Of a DNA stretch of 31,821 nt, positions 1 to 7,719 are shown piece after piece. Source of the stretch: CAZCTC01 sp964501335 (GTDB lineage Bacteria; Chloroflexota; Anaerolineae; B4-G1; SLSP01). The notes under the pieces were generated by a model that was given only the letters and a program-made list of their open reading frames with translations, had not been told where the DNA came from and searched no databases. The position numbers and the translations under genes were made by a program. Location of the stretch: NCBI GenBank assembly GCA_964501335.1, contig CAZCTC010000085.1, positions 1 through 31,821 of the forward strand. Direction: 5' to 3'. Position 1 is the first letter of the stretch, and the number at the start of each line of letters is the position of its first letter.

Positions 1-1
1 G

Positions 2-50
2 CGCGTCGTATCTGACCGGGAAAAGATCATTTGCGGGACGTTACAAGGCC
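2..50 (+). repeat. 3' tail of the dispersed hairpin repeat (hairpin lies outside the window)
   Basis: The words GCGCGTCGTATCTGACC and TTTGCGGGACGTTACAAGGC recur near 5785-5834, 7647-7694 and 12450-12500, each time just downstream of a perfect hairpin. Here only the tail is present because the window starts inside the element. Confidence 0.8.
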
Positions 51-55
51 GGGGC

Positions 56-300
56 CATGCCATAGAGCCCTATTTTCAGGACAGAAGGCCATGCCGGGGG
101 CGGCACCCCGAAGGATGAAAATGGGTTGGCAGGATTGGGTACCCACAAGGGGTACCCCTACATTGGCGGTGTTCGCGTAGGGGCGACTTTTATGGTCGCC
201 CGTGGGGGATTTTTTGCACAGCTGGGCTATTTTCAGGACAGAAGCCGCAACCGAAAGGTTGCATCCTGACGGTTTTGGAATACTATCGGAGAGCAAACTG
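56..300. repeat. Second dispersed repeat (CTATTTTCAGGACAGAA block) with covarying hairpins
   Basis: CTATTTTCAGGACAGAA occurs at about 70 and 225, and again at about 12524 and 12685. The segment between copies keeps CCCCTACATTGGCGGTGTTC (about 155 and 12609) but has different self-complementary stems: GGGTACCC/GGGGTACCCC here against GGGCGCCC/GGGGCGCCCC at 12590-12612. No believable gene lies in 1-333; short open frames here are made of repeat sequence. Confidence 0.75.
259..286 (+). promoter_or_regulatory. Weak candidate promoter for the nitroreductase-peptidase-GGT run
   Basis: TTGCAT (259-264) and TACTAT (281-286) are separated by 16 bp, 48 bp upstream of the nitroreductase ATG. The hexamer matches are modest and the site partly overlaps the end of a repeat, so this is only a guess. 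Confidence 0.3.
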
Positions 301-333
301 TTTGAAGAATAAGAAGGGAGGCTGTGAGCATTT

Positions 334-843
334 ATGGATGCAATGGAGGCAATTCTTTCCCGTCGTAGTATTCGAAAGTATACCGATCAGCCCGTCGATG
401 CCGAAGTTGTTCAAAAGGTGCTGCGAGCTGCGATGAGCGCTCCTTCGGCCGGGAATGAGCAATCCTGGCAATTTGTAGTCATTAACGATCGCAATTTGCT
501 GACTGCTATCCCGAAATTCCATCCCTATGCGGGGATGTTGGAGCAGGCTTCGGTGGCGATTCTGGTCTGTGGCGATGTGCGGCGCGAGCGGCATGCCGGG
601 TATTGGGTGCAGGATTGTTCCGCCGCCATGCAGAATTTGCTGCTGGCGGCGCATTCTTTGGGATTGGGGGCGGTCTGGCTGGGAATTTATCCCGATGCAG
701 CCCGGGTGGCCGGGATGCGTTCTCTGTTGAATCTGCCGGAACCGGTGATTCCTTTGGGACTGGCTCCGTTGGGATATCCGGCTGAGAGCCGGGCGGCAGC
801 GGATCGTTACACCGAATCTCTGATTCATTACAACGGTTGGTAG
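334..843 (+). CDS. Nitroreductase family protein (FMN-dependent oxidoreductase)
   Basis: The 169-residue product is a short member of the NfsA/Frp-like nitroreductase superfamily, flavoproteins that reduce nitro groups, quinones or related electrophiles with NAD(P)H. The N-terminal SRRSIRKY motif (residues 9-16) is the classic FMN-phosphate-binding start of the family. It is followed by APSAGNEQSWQF (37-47), the usual flavin/dimer segment, and the central GLGAVWLGIYPD block. The ATG at 334 is preceded by an AAGGGAGG-like ribosome site 12 bp upstream, slightly far but the only strong one. The stop is 9 bp before the peptidase start, so the two genes and the gamma-glutamyltransferase after them probably form one transcript. 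The substrate cannot be told from sequence. Family assignment is firm; any link to peptide or glutathione degradation is inferred from neighbours. Confidence 0.93.
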   Translation: MDAMEAILSRRSIRKYTDQPVDAEVVQKVLRAAMSAPSAGNEQSWQFVVINDRNLLTAIPKFHPYAGMLEQASVAILVCGDVRRERHAGYWVQDCSAAMQNLLLAAHSLGLGAVWLGIYPDAARVAGMRSLLNLPEPVIPLGLAPLGYPAESRAAADRYTESLIHYNGW

Positions 844-852
844 TGGGGGCTT

Positions 853-2781
853 ATGGTCGAAAAAATCGCAGCTTACGGTTCCTGGGCTTCTCCGATCTCG
901 GCTGAATTGCTGGTTTCCGGTTCAGTGGGATTGGTGAAAGTGATGGTTGATGGAAATGATCTTTACTGGACGGAGTCGCGCCCGGTGGAGAAGGGGCGCA
1001 ATGTCATTGTGCGGCGAATGCCGGAGGGGCGGAATGTGGATATCACGCCGCTGCCTTTTAATGTCCGTTCCCGGGTTCATGAATATGGGGGAGGCGCTTT
1101 TGCCGTGTACGACGGCGTGATCTATTTCGTCAATTTCGGCGATCAGCGGCTCTATCGACAGGAACCCGGCGCGGAGCCGCGACCGATCACACCGGAAGGC
1201 GAGCTGCGTTATGCCGATTTTGTGCGGGATGGGCGCCGGAACCGGTTGATTGGAGTCTGTGAGGATCATACGGGTGGCGATCAGGAGCCGGTCAATACGC
1301 TGGTGGCGATCGATCTGGCCGGTCGGGAGGCGCCGCAGGTGTTGGCGGCGGGGTACGATTTTTATGCCGCTCCGCGCTTGAATGCCGATGGGACGAAGCT
1401 GGCGTGGATTTCCTGGGATCATCCCAATATGCCCTGGGACAACAGCGAACTCTGGGCGGCGGCGGTGCATGCCGACGGATCTCTGGGGCCGGCGCAACGG
1501 GTGGCCGGTGGGGTGACTGAATCGGTGATCCAGCCGTTGTGGGGGCCGGATGGAGCCCTTTACTTTATTTCCGATCGGACTAACTGGTGGAACCTCTATC
1601 GCTGGGACGGCGGCGAGGTGGAGCCGTTGGCTCCTATGGCGGCAGAATTCGGCCAGCCGCTGTGGGTTTTTGGAGAATCGAAATACGGTTTTACTTCCGG
1701 GGGGCGGATTGTCTGCACTTACACCGCGCAGGGGATCTGGACGCTGGCGATTCTGGATCCTAAAGCCGGGACTTTGCAGCCGGTGCAGCTGCCTTATACC
1801 TTTTTTGATTCTCTCGAAGTGACGGAGGATGCCGTTTATTTTATTGCCGCCGGGCCGACCCGCCAGACGGCGCTGATCCGTTTGGATCTGGACCGGGGGA
1901 CGACAGAAGAAATTCGCGCTCCGGAAGATCGGGGGATCGATTCTCGCTATTTTTCGATGCCCGAGTCGATTGAATTTCCTTCAACTGAGGGGCAAACGGC
2001 CTATGCGTTGTTTTATCCGCCGTACAACCCGGATTTTAAAGCGCCGGAAGGTGAGCTTCCTCCACTGCTGGTGCTCAGCCATGGGGGACCGACGGCCGCT
2101 TCCTACGGCATCTTGAAACTTAACATTCAGTATTGGACCTCCAGGGGCATTGGGGTACTGGATGTCAATTATGGGGGAAGTTCGGGATATGGGCGAGCCT
2201 ATCGGGAGCGGTTAAACGGGCGCTGGGGGGAAGTGGATGTCGATGATTGTGCCAATGGGGCGCTCTATCTGGCGAAGCAGGGGCGGGTGGATGCGGCCCG
2301 GTTGATTATCCAGGGGGGCAGTGCCGGCGGTTATACCACGCTGGCGGCATTGACCTTCCGGGATGTCTTTAAGGCGGGCGCCTGTTATTACGGCATCGGC
2401 GACCTGGAAGCGCTGGCCCGCGATACCCATAAATTTGAGTCGCGCTATCTGGATGGATTGGTGGGACCTTATCCCGAGTGTAAGGATCTGTATGTGGCGC
2501 GTTCGCCCATCAATTTTACGGAGCGGTTAAACTGTCCGGTGATCTTCTTCCAGGGATTGGAAGACCGGGTGGTGCCGCCCAATCAGGCGGAGACGATGGT
2601 GGCAGCTTTGAAGGCCAAGGGGATTCCGGTGGCCTATTTGCCTTTTGCGGAAGAGGGGCATGGTTTCCGTCAGGCACCGAATATCCGGCGCTCTCTGGAG
2701 GCCGAACTTTATTTCCTGGGGCGTGTTTTCGGGTTCAAGCCGGCCGATGTGATCGAGCCGGTGGACATTGAGAATCTATGA
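853..2781 (+). CDS. S9 family peptidase (acylaminoacyl/dipeptidyl peptidase-like serine hydrolase)
   Basis: At 642 residues it has the prolyl-oligopeptidase layout. An N-terminal half of about 380 residues carries beta-propeller-like strands (recurrent W.G.YF.SDR / NLYRWDGGE blocks), followed by an alpha/beta-hydrolase domain. The catalytic triad is visible: Ser490 in GGSAGG, Asp571 in GLEDRVVPP, and His603 in EEGHGF. The motif LVLSHGGPTA near residue 410 is the usual oxyanion region. No signal peptide is apparent, so it probably cleaves short peptides in the cytoplasm. The ATG follows a G-rich TGGGGGC site and lies 9 bp after the nitroreductase stop. The stop overlaps the next start in ATGA, indicating translational coupling with the gamma-glutamyltransferase. 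Exact specificity (acyl-amino acid, dipeptide or proline) is not deducible. Confidence 0.93.
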   Translation: MVEKIAAYGSWASPISAELLVSGSVGLVKVMVDGNDLYWTESRPVEKGRNVIVRRMPEGRNVDITPLPFNVRSRVHEYGGGAFAVYDGVIYFVNFGDQRLYRQEPGAEPRPITPEGELRYADFVRDGRRNRLIGVCEDHTGGDQEPVNTLVAIDLAGREAPQVLAAGYDFYAAPRLNADGTKLAWISWDHPNMPWDNSELWAAAVHADGSLGPAQRVAGGVTESVIQPLWGPDGALYFISDRTNWWNLYRWDGGEVEPLAPMAAEFGQPLWVFGESKYGFTSGGRIVCTYTAQGIWTLAILDPKAGTLQPVQLPYTFFDSLEVTEDAVYFIAAGPTRQTALIRLDLDRGTTEEIRAPEDRGIDSRYFSMPESIEFPSTEGQTAYALFYPPYNPDFKAPEGELPPLLVLSHGGPTAASYGILKLNIQYWTSRGIGVLDVNYGGSSGYGRAYRERLNGRWGEVDVDDCANGALYLAKQGRVDAARLIIQGGSAGGYTTLAALTFRDVFKAGACYYGIGDLEALARDTHKFESRYLDGLVGPYPECKDLYVARSPINFTERLNCPVIFFQGLEDRVVPPNQAETMVAALKAKGIPVAYLPFAEEGHGFRQAPNIRRSLEAELYFLGRVFGFKPADVIEPVDIENL

Positions 2782-4373
2782 GCCCTTTGAATTTCCCTTC
2801 ACGGAGGTCTTCCGTGTTGGCCCGGCATGGGATGACGGCGACGAGTCAGCCGCTGGCGGCGATGGCCGGGTTGCGGATGCTGATGGCCGGGGGAAATGCG
2901 GCCGATGCGGCGGTGACCATGGCGGCGATGCTCAATGTGGTCGAGCCTTTTTCCACCGGGATCGGCGGGGATTGTTTTGCGCTGATCTATGAGGCGAAGA
3001 GCGGGAAGACCGTTGCGCTGAACGGCAGCGGGCGGGCTCCGGCTGCTTTTACGCTGGAAGAGGCGCAGCGGCGCGGGTTGACGGCGATGCCGTTTACCGG
3101 GCCGCTGGCGGTGACGGTGCCGGGGACGGTAAGCGGTTGGGCGGCTTTGCTGGAGCGGTTCGGGAGTCGTTCTCTGGCGGATTGTCTGGCGCCGGCCATT
3201 GCGGCGGCCGAGGAGGGCTTTCCGGTCAGTCCGTTGATCAGTGCGGGCTGGCGGACGATGGAGGCGAAGCTGGCTCGCGATCCTGAAGCGGCGCGGGTCT
3301 ATCTGCCGGCGCCCCGGGCCGGGGATTTAAACCGGCAGCCCGATCTGGCGCAGTCGTTGCGGACCATTGCGGAGGGGGGCCCGGAGGCCTTTTATCGCGG
3401 GCCGCTGGCAGAACGGATTGCCCGGTGCGTTCAGGGGCACGGCGGTTATCTGACGGAAGGGGATCTGACTTCGCACTCGGTGACGTGGGAGACGCCGATT
3501 CGAACTTCCTATCGGGGGGTGGAGGTGCTGGAGCATCCCCCAAACGGGCAGGGGCTGGCGGCTCTGGAGGCGTTGAACATTCTGGAACTCGACCCGCCGG
3601 AGGAAGATTATTTCGATCCGGCGCGCTGGCATCGGATGATCGAAGCGATGCGGATCAGCATGGTCGATGCCGGGCGGTATGTGGCCGATCCGGTCCATGC
3701 GCCGGCGCCGGTGGCCGGGCTGCTCTCCAAGGTCTATGCCGCGGAACGTCGGTCGCTGATTCGTGGGGACAGTGTGTTGCCGCTGGTCATGCCGGGGAAG
3801 CCGACCGGCGGGGATACGGTTTATCTGGCGGCGATGGATGCGCAGGGCAATGCCGTTTCCTTTATCAACAGTCTCTATGCCGGGTTCGGCTCGGGGCTGG
3901 TAGTGCCGGGGACGGGAATCTGTTTACAGAACCGGGGAGCCTGTTTTACCCTGGAGCCGGGACATCCCAATACCCTGGCGGGCGGCAAGCGGCCATATCA
4001 CACCATCATTCCGGCGCTGGCTTTTCGGGAGGGGCAGTTGTGGCTGGTCTTTGGCGTGATGGGGGGCTTTATGCAACCGCAGGGACATATGCAGGTGTTG
4101 GTCAATCTGGTGGATTATGGGATGGACCCTCAGGCGGCGTTGGATGCCCCGCGATTCCGGGTGGACGAACTGGGCGGGCTGAAGGTGGCGGTGGAGCGTG
4201 GGGTGCCGATGGAGACGCGGCGCGCTCTGGCCGGATTGGGCCATGAGGTGATGGCGGAGACGCAGTTCGAGCCCGGGTTTGGGGGCGGACAGATTATTGC
4301 GATTTCAGCGGAGAACAATGTCCGTTGGGGGGGCTCTGATCCGCGCAAAGATGGATGTGCTTTAGGGTATTAG
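2778..4373 (+). CDS. Gamma-glutamyltransferase family protein (YwrD-type)
   Basis: This 531-residue N-terminal nucleophile hydrolase is predicted to self-cleave into large and small subunits and to transfer or hydrolyse gamma-glutamyl groups, for example from glutathione. The likely processing and nucleophile threonine is Thr347 in PTGGDTVYLAAMDAQGNAVS. The GGDT context, rather than TTH, matches the YwrD-like branch as I remember it. The N-terminal block GGNAADAAVTMAAMLNVVEPFSTGIGG at about 39-65 is typical of the large subunit, and the end of the protein carries the G-rich FEPGFGGGQ segment. There is no signal peptide, unlike secreted E. coli Ggt, so cytosolic action is likely. The start overlaps the peptidase stop by 4 bp (ATGA). 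Together the two enzymes suggest peptide or glutathione-derivative catabolism (inference). Confidence 0.92.
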   Translation: MSPLNFPSRRSSVLARHGMTATSQPLAAMAGLRMLMAGGNAADAAVTMAAMLNVVEPFSTGIGGDCFALIYEAKSGKTVALNGSGRAPAAFTLEEAQRRGLTAMPFTGPLAVTVPGTVSGWAALLERFGSRSLADCLAPAIAAAEEGFPVSPLISAGWRTMEAKLARDPEAARVYLPAPRAGDLNRQPDLAQSLRTIAEGGPEAFYRGPLAERIARCVQGHGGYLTEGDLTSHSVTWETPIRTSYRGVEVLEHPPNGQGLAALEALNILELDPPEEDYFDPARWHRMIEAMRISMVDAGRYVADPVHAPAPVAGLLSKVYAAERRSLIRGDSVLPLVMPGKPTGGDTVYLAAMDAQGNAVSFINSLYAGFGSGLVVPGTGICLQNRGACFTLEPGHPNTLAGGKRPYHTIIPALAFREGQLWLVFGVMGGFMQPQGHMQVLVNLVDYGMDPQAALDAPRFRVDELGGLKVAVERGVPMETRRALAGLGHEVMAETQFEPGFGGGQIIAISAENNVRWGGSDPRKDGCALGY

Positions 4374-4384
4374 AGTTAGCCATA

Positions 4385-4427
4385 AAAAAATCGCTCTGTC
4401 CTCTGAAAGGAGGCAGAGCGATTTTTT
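4385..4427. terminator. Bidirectional intrinsic terminator between convergent genes
   Basis: AAAAAATCGCTCTG and CAGAGCGATTTTTT form a near-perfect stem, with a C/G-rich inner part, one bulged T and a short TGAAA loop. A-runs and T-runs on both sides serve transcription from either direction. It sits 11 bp after the gamma-glutamyltransferase stop and 8 bp before the ankyrin gene stop. Confidence 0.93.
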
Positions 4428-4435
4428 AGTTGGAT

Positions 4436-5095
4436 TCATTCCTGGTTGAGCAGGTCGGCGGCTTCGAGGTAGCCCATTTCCTGCGCCAGAGCGCCGGGGG
4501 TGCGGGCCTGGACATTTTCGAGGGTGGGATCGGCCCCGTGAGCCAGCAGCAATTTGATCATTTCAACCTGTCCGGTCTGGGCGGCTTCGTGGAGCGGGGT
4601 GGAATCGTCTTCCTGGCGGGCATTGGGATCAGCGCCGTGATCCAGCAGCAGGTGGGCTACTTCCAGATATTCCCCGGCAATGGCCAGATGCAACGGGGTG
4701 GACTGACGATCATTATCGGAGGTGATGTTGATTTCGGCACCGCGTTCCAGCAGGATGGCGACTGTATCCAGGCGGCCGAAGAAGGCGGCCAGGGCCAGGG
4801 GAGAGAAGCCGTCGCGGGCCAGCAGATTGAGTTGGGTCGGGTCGGCTTCCAGCAGGGTGCGAAGTTGATCGCAGCAGCCCAGGGCAGCGGCGTCGAAGAT
4901 GTCGAGGATGGCACCGCGTTCCAGCAACAGGTTGATCATATCATGTTCGGCGTAGTAACTGGCCATCATGATGACGGAAATGCCTTCCGGGACACGGAGG
5001 TTGGCCAGGCGGGGATTTTGATCCAGCATTTCGATGGCAGTAACAAGATCACCTGTTTTTACTGCTTTGATAAATTCTTCACTTCGTTTGACCAT
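4436..5095 (-). CDS. Ankyrin-repeat protein
   Basis: The 219-residue product consists almost wholly of ankyrin repeats, helical modules that mediate protein-protein contacts. About five to six repeats can be read. The clearest are DGFSPLALAAFFGRLDTVAILLERGAEI, STPLHLAIAGEYLEVAHLLLDHGADPN and STPLHEAAQTGQVEMIKLLLAHGADPT; the first and last are degenerate. No signal peptide, membrane segment or catalytic domain is visible, so it is probably a soluble adaptor or inhibitor. The start is supported by GAAGGAAC about 7 bp upstream. It converges on the gamma-glutamyltransferase gene and has no co-directional neighbour, so its partner is unknown. The opposite strand is also open over this gene, but that frame is a low-complexity shadow. 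Confidence 0.9.
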   Translation of the reverse strand: MVKRSEEFIKAVKTGDLVTAIEMLDQNPRLANLRVPEGISVIMMASYYAEHDMINLLLERGAILDIFDAAALGCCDQLRTLLEADPTQLNLLARDGFSPLALAAFFGRLDTVAILLERGAEINITSDNDRQSTPLHLAIAGEYLEVAHLLLDHGADPNARQEDDSTPLHEAAQTGQVEMIKLLLAHGADPTLENVQARTPGALAQEMGYLEAADLLNQE

Positions 5096-5282
5096 GGATG
5101 TTCCTTCGTATGAGTTTAGCCCCGGCCGATTACATGCTGCAAATGGATTTTATGTGGTGGAATCGTCGGATTCACCTTAGGTTTTAACCTTTTTTGGGTT
5201 TTCTGACGAGATGAGTATTCAAAGAACTTCCTGAACATCGTGAAGTTTAACATAATCTTTCTAAAAGGAAAGTCTGTTTTTT

Positions 5283-5352
5283 AGTAGACAGCAGCAAGTA
5301 GACAGCCTGCGTCGTCGGGGCGGCTCTGGTAAAGGGCTATGTTTTGGTGCGC
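5283..5352 (+). repeat. Truncated 5' half of the dispersed hairpin repeat
   Basis: GTAGACAGCAGCAAGTAGAC starts at 5284. It is followed by a 36-bp stretch (5317-5352) ending in the left arm of a TTTTGGTGCGC hairpin. The same 36 bp recurs exactly at 5699-5734, where the hairpin is complete. Here the right arm is missing and the sequence runs into a C-rich spacer and then the 5370-5584 element. Confidence 0.75.
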
Positions 5353-5369
5353 CGGCCCCCTCCCCATCC

Positions 5370-5584
5370 CATATTAGGCAACTTAAGGCGATGCGCTGGT
5401 AGACCCTAACTTTGTAGCATCCCGCAAATGGCACTTTCCCTGTAAGGTGCGACGCGCAGGATGGGGGGAGATAGTTTTTTATTCATTTTTTCGCGCGCCG
5501 CAGACGGCGCGCGAAAAAATGGGCTTTTTCTTCCCCTCTTTTCCGGGTGATTGCGGTTGCAAATGGCTTAAGTTGCCTAATATG
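5370..5584. mobile_element. MITE-like element, 215 bp, 18-bp terminal inverted repeats, 7-bp target duplication
   Basis: The left end CATATTAGGCAACTTAAG (5370-5387) is exactly complementary to the right end CTTAAGTTGCCTAATATG (5567-5584). The flanking heptamer CCCATCC is directly repeated at 5363-5369 and 5585-5591, abutting the ends, as expected for a target-site duplication. No transposase is encoded, so it would depend on a transposase elsewhere. Inside it, reading on the minus strand, lies a copy of the dispersed hairpin repeat (hairpin 5484-5521). Confidence 0.82.
5484..5521 (-). repeat. Hairpin of the dispersed repeat, nested in the MITE-like element
   Basis: Arms CATTTTTTCGCGCGCCG (5484-5500) and CGGCGCGCGAAAAAATG (5505-5521) are perfectly complementary around CAGA, which reads TCTG on the minus strand, the family's loop. 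The minus-strand tail GCGCGTCG...TTTGCGGGATGC follows at about 5420-5455. On the plus strand the hairpin is followed by GGGCTTTTTC. Confidence 0.85.
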
Positions 5585-5698
5585 CCCATCCCTGCTTCGC
5601 ACCATGTAGTTGTACAGGCCCGGCGCGCTTTCTGGAGATTCTTAGTGAAGAGGCACTGCCGGCATAGAGGTGAGGGGGAGGGCTTAGAGAGTGCCGCC

Positions 5699-5840
5699 GG
5701 GGCGGCTCTGGTAAAGGGCTATGTTTTGGTGCGCATTCTGATGCGCACCAAAACATAAACAAAAAAATTTTCTCTCCCCATCCTGCGCGGCGTATCTGAG
5801 CGGTAAAAGATCATTTGCGGGACGTTCCAAGGCCGGGGCC
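5699..5840 (+). repeat. Complete dispersed hairpin repeat
   Basis: Order of parts: GGGGCGGCTCTGGTAAAGGG; hairpin 5721-5756 (16-bp arms, loop TCTG, core GGTGCGCAT/ATGCGCACC); AAACAAAAAAA linker; CCTGCGCGGCGTATCTGAGC and TTTGCGGGACGTT tail. The rest of 5593-5887 shows no credible gene. Short frames crossing it translate repeat sequence. Confidence 0.85.
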
Positions 5841-5887
5841 ATAATATAGAACCCTGTTTTCAAGACAGCGATCCGGGTTAAGATAGA

Positions 5888-5916
5888 TTGCGAGAGAAGG
5901 AGAATGTCGTTAAAAT
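5888..5916 (+). promoter_or_regulatory. Predicted sigma70-type promoter for the pspC-liaF-like pair
   Basis: TTGCGA (5888-5893) and TAAAAT (5911-5916) are spaced by 17 bp, about 85 bp upstream of the PspC-domain gene. A small inverted repeat, GGAATGCGTTTTGTTCC (about 5931-5948), lies downstream in the predicted leader and could be a regulator site, but I cannot assign it. Confidence 0.5.
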
Positions 5917-6000
5917 AAAGATTGTGAAACCGGAATGCGTTTTGTTCCGTATAAGGAAAGGATTCAACGCAAAAAGGTATTTTGAGAAGGAGGTGCGGCA

Positions 6001-6447
6001 ATGGGAACGCGGCTTTATCGCAGTTCAACCGATAAAATGGTAGGTGGCGTGTGCGGTGGTTTGGGACGATATCTGGGGATCGATCCTGCTTTTATCAGGA
6101 TCTTTTTTTTGTTGCTGGCTTTTGGGGAAGGCGCCGGCGTCTGGATCTATTTCCTGTTGTGGATCGTTTTGCCTTCCGATGCGCAGACTTCCACTTCGTT
6201 TTCCGATACAGTGCATGCCAATGCCGATGAAGTAGCTCAGCGGGCGCAGGGCATGGGACAGGAATTTCAACAGGTGATCCAGAATCCTAATCCCAAAGCC
6301 GGGTTGTATGTTGGGATCGGGTTGTTGGCGCTGGGGGTTTTCTTTTTGTTACAGAACATGCATCTGATTGGGTTCAATCTGGATGTTTTGTGGCCGGTGG
6401 TGTTGATCGCTGCCGGGGTAGCTCTCTTGCTGCGACGATCTGCTTAG
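6001..6447 (+). CDS. PspC domain-containing membrane protein
   Basis: The 148-residue product begins with a PspC domain (about residues 4-60). It has the typical LYRSSTDKMVGGVCGGLGRY start, YLGIDPAFIR and a first membrane segment running to WIVLPSD. Residues about 95-146 hold a second hydrophobic pair (GLYVGIGLLALGVFFLLQNM and LDVLWPVVLIAAGVALLLRR) like the LiaF/DUF5668 transmembrane unit. PspC proteins take part in envelope-stress sensing. The ATG has a strong GAAGGAGGTG site 5 bp upstream. The stop TAG overlaps the AGGAGG ribosome site of the next gene, so the two are almost certainly co-transcribed and coupled. No pspA, liaR or liaS gene is in the window, so the partner regulator is unknown. 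Confidence 0.9.
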   Translation: MGTRLYRSSTDKMVGGVCGGLGRYLGIDPAFIRIFFLLLAFGEGAGVWIYFLLWIVLPSDAQTSTSFSDTVHANADEVAQRAQGMGQEFQQVIQNPNPKAGLYVGIGLLALGVFFLLQNMHLIGFNLDVLWPVVLIAAGVALLLRRSA

Positions 6448-6457
6448 GAGGTGGCCT

Positions 6458-7576
6458 GTGGATGAGAACTATTCGGAAGGACGTCATGGTGGGCACCGGA
6501 ATCGCCCCGGTATTTTCGGCCCTTTGTTGTTGATCCTGATCGGGGCGATTTTCCTGCTGGACAATTTAAATGTTTTCCCCTGGCGGGGCTGGCAGCTGGT
6601 CTTTATGTTCTGGCCGGTGATTTTTATCCTGGGCGGGCTGGAGGATCTGATTCGGAACCGCAAAGTGGCCGGGCCGGCTTTCGGTATTTCATTGGGCGTG
6701 GTGCTTTTGCTCAACAATTTGGGAATGCTTTCCTGGGGCGTGTGGGGAGTGCTCTTGCGTTTCTGGCCGGTGATTTTGATTGCCGTGGGGATTGAGTTGA
6801 TAGCCGGGAAGCGTTCCTGGTGGGGATCGGCGCTGGCGGCGCTGTTGATTATCGGGACGACGGCCGGCGCGATCTGGTGGACCGGCTTGAATGGGACGAT
6901 CGGGCAGCCGCTGACGAGCGATCAGGTCACGCAGTCATTGGAGGATGCCAGTCGGGCGCGGGTGGTGATTTCGCCGGCGACCGGCAATATTGTGGTTTAC
7001 GGATTGCAGGACTCGGGGTTGATGATCGACGGCACAATCGATTTGAATGCCGGCGAGAATATCCAGCGCGATTTCCATCTGGAAGAGGGCACGGCTGTCT
7101 TTACGTTGCAGAGCATGGGCGTAGGGACCGTGCCGTCATTCGGAGCCTGGGAGGAGCCTCAGGAATGGAATCTGGGCATTACGACCCGGGTCCCGGTGAA
7201 TCTGGCGGTCCGGTTGGGAGCGGGGCAGTCGGATATCAACCTGACCGGGATGCGGTTGAGCGATCTGGAGATCAATACGGCGGTCGGCCGGACCACGGTG
7301 ACGCTGCCGGCTGAGGGTAATTTCAGCGGAGAGGTGGAAGGGGCGATTGGCGAGGTACGGGTGATCGTTCCTAAAAGTCTGGGCGTGCGGATCGACGCCG
7401 GAAGTGTGTTGGGGGATAGTACCTTGCCGGCGGGGTATGAACGGCGGGGGGGATATTATTACTCGCCTAATTACGATGAATCGGAGAGCAAGGTTACCTT
7501 GAAGATCGATGTGGCGATTGGGCAACTGATCGTGGAAGAATCCAATGATGAGGCTGTGCTGAATCTGGGGAATTAA
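6458..7576 (+). CDS. LiaF-like membrane protein with C-terminal toastrack/LiaF-type beta domain
   Basis: This 372-residue protein starts at a GTG (6458) with AGGAGGTGG directly upstream. The N-terminal third has repeated hydrophobic hairpins of the DUF5668/LiaF-TM type: GPLLLILIGAIFLLDNLNVF, FMFWPVIFILGGLEDLI, GISLGVVLLLNNLG and LLRFWPVILIAVGIELIAG. A last membrane span, ALAALLIIGTTAGAIWW, is near 125-145. The rest (about 160-372) is rich in short beta-strands with regular gly/val spacing (INTAVGRTTVTLPAEG, EVEGAIGEVRVIVP), as in LiaF C-terminal and toastrack adhesin-like domains. Such proteins modulate membrane-stress two-component systems or scaffold at the membrane. It forms a coupled pair with the PspC protein. 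Function is inferred from architecture only. Confidence 0.85.
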   Translation: MDENYSEGRHGGHRNRPGIFGPLLLILIGAIFLLDNLNVFPWRGWQLVFMFWPVIFILGGLEDLIRNRKVAGPAFGISLGVVLLLNNLGMLSWGVWGVLLRFWPVILIAVGIELIAGKRSWWGSALAALLIIGTTAGAIWWTGLNGTIGQPLTSDQVTQSLEDASRARVVISPATGNIVVYGLQDSGLMIDGTIDLNAGENIQRDFHLEEGTAVFTLQSMGVGTVPSFGAWEEPQEWNLGITTRVPVNLAVRLGAGQSDINLTGMRLSDLEINTAVGRTTVTLPAEGNFSGEVEGAIGEVRVIVPKSLGVRIDAGSVLGDSTLPAGYERRGGYYYSPNYDESESKVTLKIDVAIGQLIVEESNDEAVLNLGN

Positions 7577-7585
7577 AGAGATACT

Positions 7586-7700
7586 CATTTTTTCGGCGGC
7601 TTTCCGAAGCCGCCGAAAAAATGAACAAAAAACAACTTCTTCTACTCATCCTGCGCGTCGTATCTGACTGGAAAAGAGCCCTTTGCGGGACATTAACAAC
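7586..7700 (+). repeat. Dispersed hairpin repeat copy
   Basis: The hairpin at 7586-7623 has 17-bp arms (CATTTTTTCGGCGGCTT / AAGCCGCCGAAAAAATG) around TCCG. It is followed by GAACAAAAAAC, then CCTGCGCGTCGTATCTGACT and TTTGCGGGAC. It fills the space between the convergent liaF-like and modB genes and may limit read-through, although no clear T-tract follows on either strand. Confidence 0.85.
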
Positions 7701-7719
7701 CAACCGCATAGGGTTCTTT

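Noticed and set aside
4430..5113. 227-codon plus-strand frame over the ankyrin gene
   Set aside because: The opposite strand encodes clear ankyrin repeats with a ribosome site; this frame is its shadow and runs through the shared terminator.
5447..5758. 103-codon frame in the 5.1-6.0 kb gap
   Set aside because: It crosses the end of the MITE-like element and two hairpin repeats; similar translations appear at other repeat copies, so it reflects repeat sequence and not a gene.
7586..7623. Hairpin after the liaF-like gene as a standard terminator
   Set aside because: No T-tract follows the stem on either strand; it is listed as a repeat only.
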